DNA of 64,000 nt from CALRQJ02 sp943370285 (GCA_943370285.1 CALRQJ020000001.1:310001-374000); one strand, 5' to 3'; shown: positions 34,943-45,600, counted from the first letter of the stretch. Notes: generated by a model not told the origin, from the sequence alone. Program-made: numbers and translations.

Positions 34943-35006
34943 CTAAAGTATCATCTGTTTTACTCATTTCAAAAAAACAGGGATAAACCCTGCAAAAAAT
35001 GGGATA
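34943..35006 (-). promoter_or_regulatory. Putative autoregulatory operator and promoter P3 of the LytTR gene
   Basis: AGGGATA at 34979-34985 and TGGGATA at 35000-35006, a 21-bp period. 28 bp downstream of the first is TACTTTAG (34943-34950), one mismatch from TAnnTTTG; TTTG at 34970-34973 gives the exact 19-bp -33 spacing. Lies between the kinase stop and regulator start. Confidence 0.6.
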
Positions 35007-35018
35007 GACTACATTTCG

Positions 35019-38000
35019 TTACTCTAACTTTCGAGCTTCAGCATCTTTAAAACTGATGGTAAACTGGCAACCATTATTATAAGTATAAGTTGCTTCGCCA
35101 TATAATTGCGCTGCCAAACCTTTAATTAATCGAAGGCCCAATGTTTCTGCGGTCTCAAAACTAATTCCCTTTTTTAAACCCGGCCCATCGTCTCTAAATA
35201 CAAGTTTGTAATTGCCCTTTTCTTCGGTTTCTTCTAGCGCTATAAATATTTTACCTGTTCTATCTGCTTTTGTGGCATATTTATAAGAATTAGTAAGTAA
35301 CTCATTTAATATTAATGCTAACGGAACAGCAGTATCAATATCAAACATAAAATCTCCCATTTCAATTGTGGGGGCCATTTTTCTATTCAATTGTTCAAAT
35401 ACTTCGCCTACTTGAATGGTAAGATCATTGATAAAGGAACTAAATTTAACATTAGCCAAATCTTCATTCTGATACAAATTTTGGTGAATCAATGCTATAC
35501 TTTTTACTCGACTTTGTCCTTCATTAAAAACGGCTTTTGAATCTTCTTCTACAATTTCTTCTTTCTGCAAATCGAGTAGGCCAGAAATTATTTGCAAGTT
35601 ATTCTTTACCCGATGGTGAATTTCTTTTAACAAAAGTTCTCTCTCGGTTAATGTTTTTTGCAATTGTGCCGTTCGATTGGCCACTTTTGCTTCGAGCAGC
35701 ATTTTATCCTTCAACAGTGTAGCAGTTCGAATTCTAATAAACAATACAACGCCACCTAAAAAAAGAAGTAAAATCATTATTTGAAACCATGGTCTTTGGT
35801 AAAAGGGGGCAACAACTTCAATTGGAAAGGTTAGTTCGTTTTTGCTAAACTGACCGGAAAGGGTTTGAGCTCTTATTATTAATGTGTATTTACCTGCAGG
35901 CAATCCACTTACCCGTATATTGTTGTCGGTGGTATAATTCCAATTACCGTCTTGTCCTTCAATCTTGTAAGCATAGCGATGAATTCGGTCTTCAAAATCG
36001 AGTAGCTTATATTCAATAGTAAAAAACTTGTCGCCGGACTCTAATACAATTTTCCCCTGTTGTAATAGTTGCTTGGTTTTATCTTCTAACTTACCACTTG
36101 CTGCATTAAACTGTTGGTACGCAATAACTCGAATAGGGATATCACTATCTGCAGTATCTGCTAAAAATGATTGCGGATAAAAAGCATTTACGCCGTTCAA
36201 CCCTCCAAAAAACAATCTGCCATCTTTTGCTTTATAAGAAGACAATCTATTAAATTCATTTTGCGATATACCATCCTTGTCTGTATATACATTAACTGAA
36301 AAACTTATCGGATTAAACCGCACTAACCCATTTTCTGTACTTATCCAAAGGTTGTTATTGTTATCAGACTCAATCCTATATATAACACCGGATGGAAACC
36401 CCTGCGATATAGAAAATTGGTTGAAAGTGTGACTTGATTTGTCCCAACGATACAAGCCATCACCGTTTGTAGCCATCCAAAAAATTCCATCTTTATCAAT
36501 ATGAACATCTGTTAAACTTTTAAATGGCAATTGGTACTTGCCTTTGAAGGAGTTGGTATAAATTTCAACATATTCACTTTGTTTGCTTAAAAGATATAAA
36601 CCCGACTCAGCTACAACCCATATTGTACCATCTTTATTAGCAATGAATCGGTACACAAAATTGGGAAGTGGAAAATCTGCAGTATTTGCCTTAAGCATTG
36701 TAAGCTTATTGGTATTTATATTAAACTTGTACACTTGCTCAACACATCCAAGTAAAAAGATGGAATCGTTGAGTGACAAAGCTGATAAAATTTCTCTGCC
36801 CGAATGTGACCTATCAAATCTTTTTAATGTATTATTTACTTTGTTTAATGAGCGGAGGTAATAATTAGTAACAAATAGCTGCGATTTATTGTTAACTATA
36901 GCGTACAATATTTCGTTTGCTTTTACAGCATTAACGATATTGCCTTTCTGAATAAATAGGTGCTGCCAAATATTGGCGAATATGGTACCATCATCGTCAA
37001 CAAAAATAGATCTTGCCTGATTGTTGGTTTCTATTTTCTGTTGTTCTTTAGTAAAGTAATGCTGAAATTTATTAGGCTTTATTTTCACCCTAAATATTCC
37101 TAAGGATGTACATACCCATAACTTATTTTGTTTATCTCTAAAGTTAGCATGTATTTGCAGATTAGGAAAATCTTGAAGGGTATTTGCCTCCACAATTTTA
37201 ACAGTATGTGTACCATCATAATAGAAAATACCGCTATCGGGTAAATTGAACAAACAAGTAGTATCGTTAAGTGTATTATTAGGCTCTTTTACGATAGAAG
37301 AGAAAGGCAGTTTTAAGTTAACATTTAAATTTAGTTTACCGTTTACATCTAGTATACCAAACCTACCTTTTGGAGTCGTAGAATTAATAAAATAAAATGC
37401 AATATCCTTTTTAGCATTTTGCCTAATAAAATTAGTTGTGCCAAGACCGGTAAGAAATAGCTTTTTAACTCCGGTAGTTGATACGTTATAGACGGAAGCT
37501 TTTCCAAAACCTAAAATTGCTTGGCCTTTATTAAAATAATTGAGCGGACCGGTAAGGTCACTAAATCTTTCATTAACATCGTTCCAATCATTCATTTCTA
37601 CCTTTAACTCAAAGCCGGTTTTTTCATTGTATTGCCACATTTGAAAAGGACCAAAAGTTAAAAAAGAGATATTTGCTGTTCCATCATTTACAATCCAGTA
37701 AATATTTTTTTCTCGAAAAGGGAGATTGGGAAAAACGGTGCTCAGCGGTTCAATTTTTCCGGTAATTAAATCCATTACATCAACTACTCCAGTTGCTAAT
37801 CTAGCATGACCTTGAGCCCCGTACTGAATGTAGAGTCTCCTTCCATTATCAGTTGCTATTTGTGTAATTATATTACTTCTTAGCCCATGTGTTGTGGTAT
37901 TATATAATTGAAAACTTTTACCATCAAAACGATTCAAACCGTTTCTTGTTCCAAACCATAAAAAGCCAAGACTATCTTGCACTCCACAAAATACTTCGGG

Positions 38001-38153
38001 TGAAGAAAGACCACTTTCAACATTTAACCAACGGCTCGATACTATAAAATCTGACGCTTTATTTTGAGCAGTTGTGTTTACATGAAACAGCAATAATATA
38101 ATAACAAGAAATGCTATTAACTTACTACTATGAATTGGTTTGATGACAGCCAT
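35019..38153 (-). CDS. Sensor histidine kinase with two-component propeller domain
   Basis: 1044 residues from the ATG giving MAVIKPIHSS; a TTG ten codons upstream is less likely. Signal peptide, then two seven-bladed Reg_prop propellers (GLSSPEVFCGVQDSLGFLWF, ILSLNDSIFL region), a Y_Y_Y domain (FTIEYKLLDFEDR, YAYKIEGQDGNW), one transmembrane helix (IMILLLFLGGVVLFI), a HisKA_2-type dimerisation helix with phospho-His in LKEIHHRVKNNLQIISGLL near residue 845, and a HATPase domain (ILNELLTNSYKYA, FRDDGPGLKKG). Periplasmic sensing of polymer or glycan is typical for this architecture. Pairs with the LytTR regulator. Confidence 0.92.
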   Translation of the reverse strand: MAVIKPIHSSKLIAFLVIILLLFHVNTTAQNKASDFIVSSRWLNVESGLSSPEVFCGVQDSLGFLWFGTRNGLNRFDGKSFQLYNTTTHGLRSNIITQIATDNGRRLYIQYGAQGHARLATGVVDVMDLITGKIEPLSTVFPNLPFREKNIYWIVNDGTANISFLTFGPFQMWQYNEKTGFELKVEMNDWNDVNERFSDLTGPLNYFNKGQAILGFGKASVYNVSTTGVKKLFLTGLGTTNFIRQNAKKDIAFYFINSTTPKGRFGILDVNGKLNLNVNLKLPFSSIVKEPNNTLNDTTCLFNLPDSGIFYYDGTHTVKIVEANTLQDFPNLQIHANFRDKQNKLWVCTSLGIFRVKIKPNKFQHYFTKEQQKIETNNQARSIFVDDDGTIFANIWQHLFIQKGNIVNAVKANEILYAIVNNKSQLFVTNYYLRSLNKVNNTLKRFDRSHSGREILSALSLNDSIFLLGCVEQVYKFNINTNKLTMLKANTADFPLPNFVYRFIANKDGTIWVVAESGLYLLSKQSEYVEIYTNSFKGKYQLPFKSLTDVHIDKDGIFWMATNGDGLYRWDKSSHTFNQFSISQGFPSGVIYRIESDNNNNLWISTENGLVRFNPISFSVNVYTDKDGISQNEFNRLSSYKAKDGRLFFGGLNGVNAFYPQSFLADTADSDIPIRVIAYQQFNAASGKLEDKTKQLLQQGKIVLESGDKFFTIEYKLLDFEDRIHRYAYKIEGQDGNWNYTTDNNIRVSGLPAGKYTLIIRAQTLSGQFSKNELTFPIEVVAPFYQRPWFQIMILLLFLGGVVLFIRIRTATLLKDKMLLEAKVANRTAQLQKTLTERELLLKEIHHRVKNNLQIISGLLDLQKEEIVEEDSKAVFNEGQSRVKSIALIHQNLYQNEDLANVKFSSFINDLTIQVGEVFEQLNRKMAPTIEMGDFMFDIDTAVPLALILNELLTNSYKYATKADRTGKIFIALEETEEKGNYKLVFRDDGPGLKKGISFETAETLGLRLIKGLAAQLYGEATYTYNNGCQFTISFKDAEARKLE

Positions 38154-38247
38154 TATTAATGTAGGAATCCTTCTTTTACACAAAGAATAGTATTATAAAT
38201 ATAGTATCAAAGCATGATGATACCGGCAATGTAAATTTGTTAAGGTT

Positions 38248-39744
38248 CTAATCATTAACATAAGGTTGTAATGCTGTTGCAATAATTCTATCATTACTTA
38301 ACCTAGGAACTTTATTTTGACCACCTAATTTTCCAATACCCTTCATATAATCAATAAATCCGTATCGTTTGATTTTTCTGATTTTCAATCGATCTAAAAT
38401 ATTACCGGCAATCAAATCATCGTAGTAGACATTTTTACTCCGCAAATTATCATCTACCTGTATTATAAATTGAGCCATATCAGCTGGTTCATTTTCAAAT
38501 TCAATAAACCATTCATGATAGCTTGACCCATTATTTTGTGCAATATTTGGTGCAACAGTAAACTCTGTGATTTTTACACCTTGCTCGTTAGCAACTTTTA
38601 GTAATGCATATTCTACTTCCTCTCCTATCACATGTTCGCCGAAGGCGGAAATAAAATGCTTAATTCTTCCGCTAACAATTAATCTGTATGGATTAGTACT
38701 TACAAACTTTACCGTATCGCCAATATTGTACCCCCATAATCCTGCATTACTATTTATGATTAACGCATAGTTCTCCCCTACTTTCACCTCTTTCAAACTT
38801 AAACGAGTGGGTTGATCATTAAAGATTTCTGCCACCGGAATAAATTCAAAGAAGATGCCACTATTGGTGTTCAGTAACAAACCCTCTGCTTTTTGCGAAT
38901 CTTGAAATGCAAAAAAACCTTCACTTGCCGGAAACAATTCAATATAATCTATTGGCTTACCAATGGTTTCAAACAATTTAGCTTTATAGGGTTCAAAATT
39001 TACACCGCCTTGCACCATCACACTGAAATGAGGAAACAAATCTTTTATTTTTTTACCGCTGCGTTCTACTAATCGATCAAAATACATTTGCATCCAAGGA
39101 GGAATACCACTAATTAAAGTCATGTCTTTATTAATGGTTTCAGTAACTATTTTATCAAGTTTAGTTTCCCAATCTTCAATGCAGTTGGTTTCGTAACTAG
39201 GCATTTGATTGGTACGCAAATATTTTGGCACATGATGATTTACAATGCCACTTAGTCTACCGGTTGGGATATCCGCAATTCTATCTAACTCAGGTGAGCC
39301 ACTCAAAAAAATCATTTTACCGTTGGTAAAAGCCGTGTTACCGGTTTCGGCCATATAACAGAGAAGAGCATTTCTTGCCGTGTTGATATGGTTAGGAATG
39401 GAATCTTTGGTAATAGGAATATATTTTACCCCACTTGTAGTACCACTCGTTTTTGCAAAATAGATGGGCTTACCCTTCCACAATACGTTTTGTTTGCCTT
39501 GCTTAATTAATTCGATATAGGTTTTGATTTGCTCATAATCTCGGATAGGTACTGCTTTTTTAAACGTCTCGTAATTATCAATATCATCAAAATGATGGTC
39601 TTTGCCAAATTGGGTCAATCTGCCCACTTTTATCAACTGCTGCAAAATCGCTTCTTGATCTGCAACAGCAGTTTGCATTCCTTTTTGGATACTATTATGG
39701 ATATATGCGGCAAAAGGTTTTGCCAAAAATGATTTTATGCTCAT
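38248..39744 (-). CDS. GH3-family acyl-acid-amido synthetase-like protein
   Basis: 498 residues, GH3 auxin-responsive promoter family of the adenylate-forming superfamily. The ATP/AMP loop is AKTSGTTSGVKYIPIT; later motifs are FPASEGFFAFQD and YNIGDTVKF, and the C-terminal lid domain is complete. In plants GH3 enzymes join amino acids to acyl acids; bacterial homologues are common in Bacteroidota and their substrate is unknown. Stands alone, transcribed away from rplU. Confidence 0.88.
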   Translation of the reverse strand: MSIKSFLAKPFAAYIHNSIQKGMQTAVADQEAILQQLIKVGRLTQFGKDHHFDDIDNYETFKKAVPIRDYEQIKTYIELIKQGKQNVLWKGKPIYFAKTSGTTSGVKYIPITKDSIPNHINTARNALLCYMAETGNTAFTNGKMIFLSGSPELDRIADIPTGRLSGIVNHHVPKYLRTNQMPSYETNCIEDWETKLDKIVTETINKDMTLISGIPPWMQMYFDRLVERSGKKIKDLFPHFSVMVQGGVNFEPYKAKLFETIGKPIDYIELFPASEGFFAFQDSQKAEGLLLNTNSGIFFEFIPVAEIFNDQPTRLSLKEVKVGENYALIINSNAGLWGYNIGDTVKFVSTNPYRLIVSGRIKHFISAFGEHVIGEEVEYALLKVANEQGVKITEFTVAPNIAQNNGSSYHEWFIEFENEPADMAQFIIQVDDNLRSKNVYYDDLIAGNILDRLKIRKIKRYGFIDYMKGIGKLGGQNKVPRLSNDRIIATALQPYVND

Positions 39745-40099
39745 AGCGTAGATATCTGCGATGCAAGTTAAGCAGCGAGGCGAAAACTAGTGTCACAATT
39801 CTACTGCTAGCATATAGCTAACTGGTATCTCATTAAACTTCAAGTTTACACAGGCATTTGTGAAATTGACAAAAAAAGCCGAATTGACGCTCAAATGCCA
39901 TTAACAAATGATTTTATCATACAGCCTTTAGCGCTTGCCATTTAGTAACTTTTGTTGTTTTTTTGCCGCAAACAATATCTAAAAGGGTGATTTTGTGCTA
40001 AAAATGGCTTTGAGACAAATATTTTTAGTTTAAGGGGAGAAAAATATGCTGATTTATCAGTCAAAACCCTACCTTTGCCGACCTAATTTTAGACAAATC
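39745..40099. other. Divergent intergenic region GH3 / rplU
   Basis: 355 bp. Apart from the rplU -7 box at 40070-40077 I see no gene, repeat or strong hairpin. AT-rich, with GTTGTTTTTTTGCCG at about 39953 as another possible promoter part. Confidence 0.45.
40070..40077 (+). promoter_or_regulatory. -7 element of the rplU-rpmA operon
   Basis: TACCTTTG, an exact TAnnTTTG match, followed by a short leader of about 20 bp before the ATG at 40100. Confidence 0.6.
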
Positions 40100-40405
40100 A
40101 TGTTTGCAGTAGTAAAAATCGCAGGTCAACAATTCAAAGTTCAGGCAGGACAGAGCCTGTATGTACCCCACCTGCAAGGTACCACCGGAGACAAAGTAGA
40201 GTTTAGCGATGTGCTTTTTGTAGATGTTGATGGCCAAATCACTGCCGGTGCAGCAGCCAAAGCAACTGTAAAAGCAGAAATCGTTAATAACCTTGTTAAG
40301 GGCGACAAAGTCATAGCCTTCAAAATGAAAAGAAGAAAGGGCTTTCGCAAGAAGCATGGTCACAGAACTCACTATACACAAATTAAGATTGAAAGCATTG
40401 CTTAA
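40100..40405 (+). CDS. rplU: 50S ribosomal protein L21
   Basis: 101 residues starting MFAVVKIAGQQFKVQAGQ, the canonical L21 opening, which fixes the start at the internal ATG rather than a Met 18 codons earlier. C-terminal signature KMKRRKGFRKKHGHRTHYT is intact. Binds 23S rRNA. Followed 47 bp later by rpmA, the conserved rplU-rpmA pair. Confidence 0.96.
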   Translation: MFAVVKIAGQQFKVQAGQSLYVPHLQGTTGDKVEFSDVLFVDVDGQITAGAAAKATVKAEIVNNLVKGDKVIAFKMKRRKGFRKKHGHRTHYTQIKIESIA

Positions 40406-40452
40406 TGCATGGCTTTAATCAAACAAGTAGTTAATTTCTAAAAAGCATTTTT

Positions 40453-40719
40453 ATGGCACATAAAAAAGGTGAAGGTAGCGTTAAGAACGGCCGTGATTCA
40501 CAAAGCAAACGCCTTGGTGTAAAAATTTATGGTGGTCAACCTGCAGCTTCAGGTAACATCATTTTACGTCAAAGAGGTACTTCATATCACCCAGGTAAGA
40601 ACGTTGGTGTGGGCAAAGATTTTACTTTGTTTGCATTAACTGATGGTGTGGTAGAATTCAAAAAAACAAAAGAAGACAGAACAATCGTTTCTGTTCAGGC
40701 AGTTGAAGCAACCGCCTAA
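40453..40719 (+). CDS. rpmA: 50S ribosomal protein L27
   Basis: 88 residues with MAHKKGEGSVKNGRDSQSK and VGVGKDFTLFAL, standard for L27. It begins directly with MAHKKG, so there is no Firmicutes-type N-terminal extension needing cleavage. Near the peptidyl-transferase centre. Partner of rplU. Confidence 0.97.
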   Translation: MAHKKGEGSVKNGRDSQSKRLGVKIYGGQPAASGNIILRQRGTSYHPGKNVGVGKDFTLFALTDGVVEFKKTKEDRTIVSVQAVEATA

Positions 40720-40794
40720 AAAAATATTTTTTTGTAGTTGGGAATAATTTTTTTATTTTTAGTCATTATTTACTAACCATTAAATCTAAAAAAA

Positions 40795-40911
40795 ATGGCA
40801 ACTGCAAAAAAAGCTGCTCCTAAAAAAGCTGCTGCAAAAAAAGCTGCTCCTAAAAAAGCTGCTGCTCCTAAAAAAGCTGCTGCTAAGAAAGCCGCTGCAA
40901 AAAAGAAGTAA
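40795..40911 (+). CDS. Histone H1-like Lys/Ala/Pro-rich peptide
   Basis: 38 residues: MATAKK followed by KKAA, AAPKK and AAAKK units, with no aromatic, acidic or sulfur residues beyond Met1. Predicted pI is extreme. The composition matches eukaryotic H1 tails and bacterial histone-like proteins such as Hc1 and AlgP tails, so it likely binds nucleic acid. It has its own -7-like box about 35 bp upstream and a strong terminator at 40949-40977, supporting a real gene. Preceding 75 bp are T/A homopolymer rich. Confidence 0.78.
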   Translation: MATAKKAAPKKAAAKKAAPKKAAAPKKAAAKKAAAKKK

Positions 40912-40948
40912 GCTAAGCAAGCTAGGAATAGCTCTAATAGATTCAAAA

Positions 40949-40977
40949 GAATCCCGGATTTATCCGGGATTTTTTTA
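40949..40977 (+). terminator. Terminator of the histone-like gene
   Basis: Arms AATCCCGGA and TCCGGGATT around TTTA, followed by a T-run. Confidence 0.9.
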
Positions 40978-41009
40978 TTTAATTTCAACCCTACAATCAA
41001 TTCAGATCG

Positions 41010-42683
41010 ATGCAAAACGCTGCTATTGCTGACAATTTTTCGTTATTGGCTAAACTCATGGACATTCATGGCGATAATTCATTTAAGGCTAAAGCATACG
41101 CCAATGCTGCATTTACGGTAGATAAACTTGAAGTCCAACTATCCACAATTGATAAAAATAACATTGCTAACATCAAAGGAATTGGCGACAACACCGCTAA
41201 GAAAATTATAGAGCAATTAGAAACCGGCGAATTAGGTGTGCTGAATGAAATGATAGCAAAAACACCACCCGGTATTTTACAAATGTTAGAGATTAAAGGT
41301 ATTGGACCAAAAAAAATTGCTACGATTTGGAAAGATCTGGAAATTGAAACACTTGGCGAATTATTATATGCTTGCAACGAAAACCGTCTGACTTTATACA
41401 AAGGCTTTGGGGAAAAAACACAAGCCAATATTAAACATAGCATTGAATTTTATCTCAATAATATTGGAAGCTATTTGTATGCACAAGTAGAAACTTATGT
41501 CATTGCAATGGAAGAAAAACTTCAATCCACTTTCCCAAACTACCAATTTATACTTACCGGCGAAGTAAAAAGACAAATAGAAACTACAGATCGAGTGGAA
41601 TGGGTAACAGATGTAAGCGCTGATCAAATTGCAACGCTTTTCAATAAATTAGACTATAAAGAAACAAGCACCGATGCTGGTCAAACTATTTATATAGGAC
41701 CAGAAAATATCAAACTTATTTTTTACAGTGTACCAACTACAGGATTAATAAGCAAAGCCTTTGAAACAAGTTGCAGTAGCGATTTCTTTAATGCTTGGAA
41801 AACACATTTTACTTGGGGTGAAAAATTATACGAAACAGAAGAACAACTATTTGCCGAGCATCAGTTGAATTTTATTCCGGCTTTTTTAAGAGAAAAAGCA
41901 AATACCATTGAGAAAGCAAAGCAAGTAGGATTTGCAGATTTGATTCAAACATCAGACATCACGGCTATCATTCATAGCCATAGTACATGGAGCGATGGTG
42001 TACATAGCATTGAACAAATGGCAAAAGCTGCTATTGAAAAAGGGTTACAATACTTAGTGATTAGCGACCACTCTAAATCGGCTTTTTACGCCAAAGGATT
42101 AGATGAAGTACGAATACTGGCTCAACATCAACAAATTGATGAACTCAATGCACAACTTGCTCCATTCAGGATTTTTAAAAGTATAGAGTCTGATATTCTT
42201 AATGATGGTAGATTGGATTATGATGATGAGGTATTAAGCAGTTTTGATATCGTCATCGCCTCTATTCACTCAAATTTAAAAATGCCGGAAGATAGAGCGA
42301 TGATGCGTTTAATCAATGCTATTGAAAACCCATTTACCTCTATTCTTGGCCACATGACGGGTAGACTATTGCTAAGCCGCAATGGATATCCTGTAAACCA
42401 TAAAACAGTTATTGATGCTTGTGCAGCTAATGATGTGGTGATTGAATTAAATGCCCACCCAAGCAGATTAGATATAGATTGGCGATGGATTGATTATGCG
42501 TTGGAGAAAAATGTACTTATATCTATCAACCCGGATGCACATAGCATTGATGGTTTTGAAGCTATAAAATATGGTGTTATCACCGCAAGAAAAGCAGCAG
42601 TAAAAAAGCAGCATAACCTTAGCAGTTTTTCAATTGCAGCATTTGAAAAATTTTTGGTAGCTCAACATGCTAAGCGACAGTGA
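41010..42683 (+). CDS. PolX-like PHP-domain protein with altered polymerase site
   Basis: 557 residues. N-terminal helix-hairpin-helix repeats (IKGIGDNTAKKI, IKGIGPKKIATIW), a family X nucleotidyltransferase-like middle, and a C-terminal PHP domain with its metal ligands (HSHSTWSDG near residue 320, SDHSKS, IESDI, ASIHSN, NAHPSRLD, NPDAH). In ordinary PolX the middle carries GSxRRGK...DxD; here the matching stretch reads GEVKRQIETTDRVEW, so the glycine-serine and the Asp pair are not conserved. Likely a 3'-5' exonuclease/phosphoesterase with little polymerase activity (inference). Its 3' end overlaps the convergent kinase gene by 14 bp. Confidence 0.85.
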   Translation: MQNAAIADNFSLLAKLMDIHGDNSFKAKAYANAAFTVDKLEVQLSTIDKNNIANIKGIGDNTAKKIIEQLETGELGVLNEMIAKTPPGILQMLEIKGIGPKKIATIWKDLEIETLGELLYACNENRLTLYKGFGEKTQANIKHSIEFYLNNIGSYLYAQVETYVIAMEEKLQSTFPNYQFILTGEVKRQIETTDRVEWVTDVSADQIATLFNKLDYKETSTDAGQTIYIGPENIKLIFYSVPTTGLISKAFETSCSSDFFNAWKTHFTWGEKLYETEEQLFAEHQLNFIPAFLREKANTIEKAKQVGFADLIQTSDITAIIHSHSTWSDGVHSIEQMAKAAIEKGLQYLVISDHSKSAFYAKGLDEVRILAQHQQIDELNAQLAPFRIFKSIESDILNDGRLDYDDEVLSSFDIVIASIHSNLKMPEDRAMMRLINAIENPFTSILGHMTGRLLLSRNGYPVNHKTVIDACAANDVVIELNAHPSRLDIDWRWIDYALEKNVLISINPDAHSIDGFEAIKYGVITARKAAVKKQHNLSSFSIAAFEKFLVAQHAKRQ

Positions 42684-45600
42684 TACTATCTGCAATGGGC
42701 ATTTGAACATAAAAAATTGTACCTGCAACACTACTTTCAAACCAAATATTACCACCGGCTTTTTCAATAATTCCTTTACAAATGGCCAAACCTAAACCTG
42801 TACCGGAAGTTTTGGTGGTAAAGTTTGGCGTAAATATTTTTTCTTGCACAGCCGTTGGTATACCAGGGCCATTGTCAGCAATAGCAACCGTGTATTGATT
42901 GGACTCAACAACTTCAGTAATCGTTATCGTAACCGGTTCAGTTTCTGGAACCGACTGGATGGCATTTTGAATAAGGTTAGTAAATAAACGATTGATTTGA
43001 ATTTTATCTGCCTGAACTATTATCGGCTGTTTGTTTACATTTTGCCAAATGATAGTTATCCGCTCTTCCATACTATTCAAATCAACAACAGATTGCAAAA
43101 TTTCATTGATGGCAAAATTTTCTGTAATTGTATTGCCAATATTTGCAAACTGAGAGAAGTCTGATGCTATTTTAGACAATTGATCTATTTGTTCAACTAA
43201 TGTTGTAGCAACTCGTTGAGACAATACTTTAACAGATGGTGCATCATCAGCTATGGCTTTTTGCAAGTATTGTATGCTGAGCTTCATGGGTGTTAGTGGA
43301 TTTTTAATTTCATGTGCAACTTGTCTGGCCATTTCTCGCCAAGCCCCTTCTCTTTCACTTTTAGCTAAAGCCAATGCACTTTCCTCCAACTTTTTAACCA
43401 TTTTATTGTACTCTACTATCAATGCTCCAATTTCATCATCACCCTGCCATGTAATTTCTTCATTATGACTTCCCAAATTCACTGCTTTCATCTTATTACC
43501 TATAAAACTAAATGAAGCAGTAATTCTATTGGTTACAGATAATGCAATTGCACCCGCCAACAAAAAAATAAATGCATTTAAATTAATCAGTGTAATTAAG
43601 AAATTAGAGATTTCTAAATTCAATTCATTTTGAGAATTGAGGTAAGGAATATTGATGTAAGCATGCGGACTTCCATCTTCATCTCTGATAGGAACATAAA
43701 TACTAAGAAAGTTAAATTGTCCCACTTTTTCATCCTGTATATACTGAATTTTATTATTGTTATGCAGTTCATAAAAAGCAGTAGGCTGCATTTTATCGCT
43801 CAAAATATGTTTGTTATAAATGTATGGCTGGGTAGAAACTTTTAGATTGCCATTTAAATCGTAAAAGTTAACATCTACGTTATGTATCTCAGATACTTCA
43901 ATGATCTTCTTTTCTAAATCGCCGGTTAATCCTATATCAGAAATGGTAAGCACATCATCAAAAATGAGTTGACTTCTTACTTTATTCTCAATTTCGGTAC
44001 TCATTACTTGTATAGCTTTCACCAGACGCTCTCTATTACTCCTTTCAAATCGAGCAATAAAAAAAGATATGGTAGCAACGCCAATTACCAAAAAAGAAAA
44101 TACACTAACAGCAATGATGGTAGTTTGGATTTGATTACGGATGCTGAATCGCATCAATCCTTTCAGTTTAGTAACATTAAATCTGATTTGAAGCAGCACA
44201 TTGAAAAAATAAAACAGCAATAGAATAATTAAGAAGGAACAAAACAAATACGCAAATAGGGTGAGTAGTTCAATGAACAATTGACTTTGTCTGGCAACAA
44301 TAACAACTTTGTTACTACCGGCATTGTACCATAGCTCATTATAATTTCCATTTATATTGATTTCAAATTCATCTTTAGGAACTTGGCTGTTTTGCAATAC
44401 TGTAGCGAAACTATAATCGCTATAATTATTAATTAATTTTAGATTACTATAGACAGCATAAGCATAATTGGTATTCAAGTCCGATGCTACATCTTTAACT
44501 TGTTTAAACAACTCAGGATACAATGCTTCACTTTTGTATCGCTTGGGCTTTGCTATAACAATCAAGTGTCCTAACAAACTATCGGCGGCATCTTTAATTT
44601 CTTTTTGATATAAATAACTAAACTTATCGTAACTATTCTCGTAGTAAAATAAATCTGGTATAGAAGTAGGCTTGCTTTGATTATTAATGATGCTATTGAT
44701 AACTTCGTAGGAAGTGGAATCTTCATTGTGCAGCGCATTTAATGAAGCGTCGAATGTGTAAATTCTGGTATCGTATTTATTAAGATAACCCGAAAAATTT
44801 TCATTAATTAAACTGTCTTTTATAAACTTGTTACTGAACTCATATGTAAGTCGATTGAAATTATCGCTCAGAAATAAATTGTTGAAATTTGTTATAGCGA
44901 TACTGATAAGGTTTTCTCCAGAAGGATCTGTTTGCAATGATAATTTTTCGGCAATTCTTTTGCGCTGCTCTAACTCTACTATCCTATTTTGATAAGTAAT
45001 TAAACCTGCTACAGATGCAGAAAAAAACATCAGCCACCATAACAAAATACCGGATTGGTAAAGCGAAAGCGACATATCTTTCTTACGCCAATGCATTAGA
45101 CTTACATAGGCTAGTAACCAGCCCAATACAATTAACCTGATAAAACTATTGGTATCTGAAATAGAAATGCTTAATACCAATAAACCCGTTAACGAAAACC
45201 ATAATAGTTTTAATGGCAACGATAGGTCTAGCACTACATCCAATAATCCCAATATTAAATGTGAGAGGTAGATGAAACTAATTACCAATAAACAAAGTAT
45301 CGCAAAACTGATAACGGTATAAATATTTAAACTAAAGAAATTGGTAACATCGAATGATACTTTAGAATCGCTGATTAAGCTTCTAATTATGCTTTCAAAA
45401 CCAAAACTGATGCCCACTAGCATTAAACATAAAACAGCAGCAAAAAAATAATTCCACTTTATTGAAGTAGTAATAATTGTTGCTTTGGTAGATGCATAAA
45501 AAGATTTGATAAAACTGCTGATCCAAAAAATTAAGACTATATTAATGAGCAAATCTCCCAAGGATGGATGAATACTACTCGACGCATAGACAGAGGGATC

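Noticed and set aside
39745..40099. Ribosomal protein leader (L21 autoregulatory RNA)
   Set aside because: I see only a short leader of about 20 bases after the -7 box and no stable hairpin, so no support for a structured leader.
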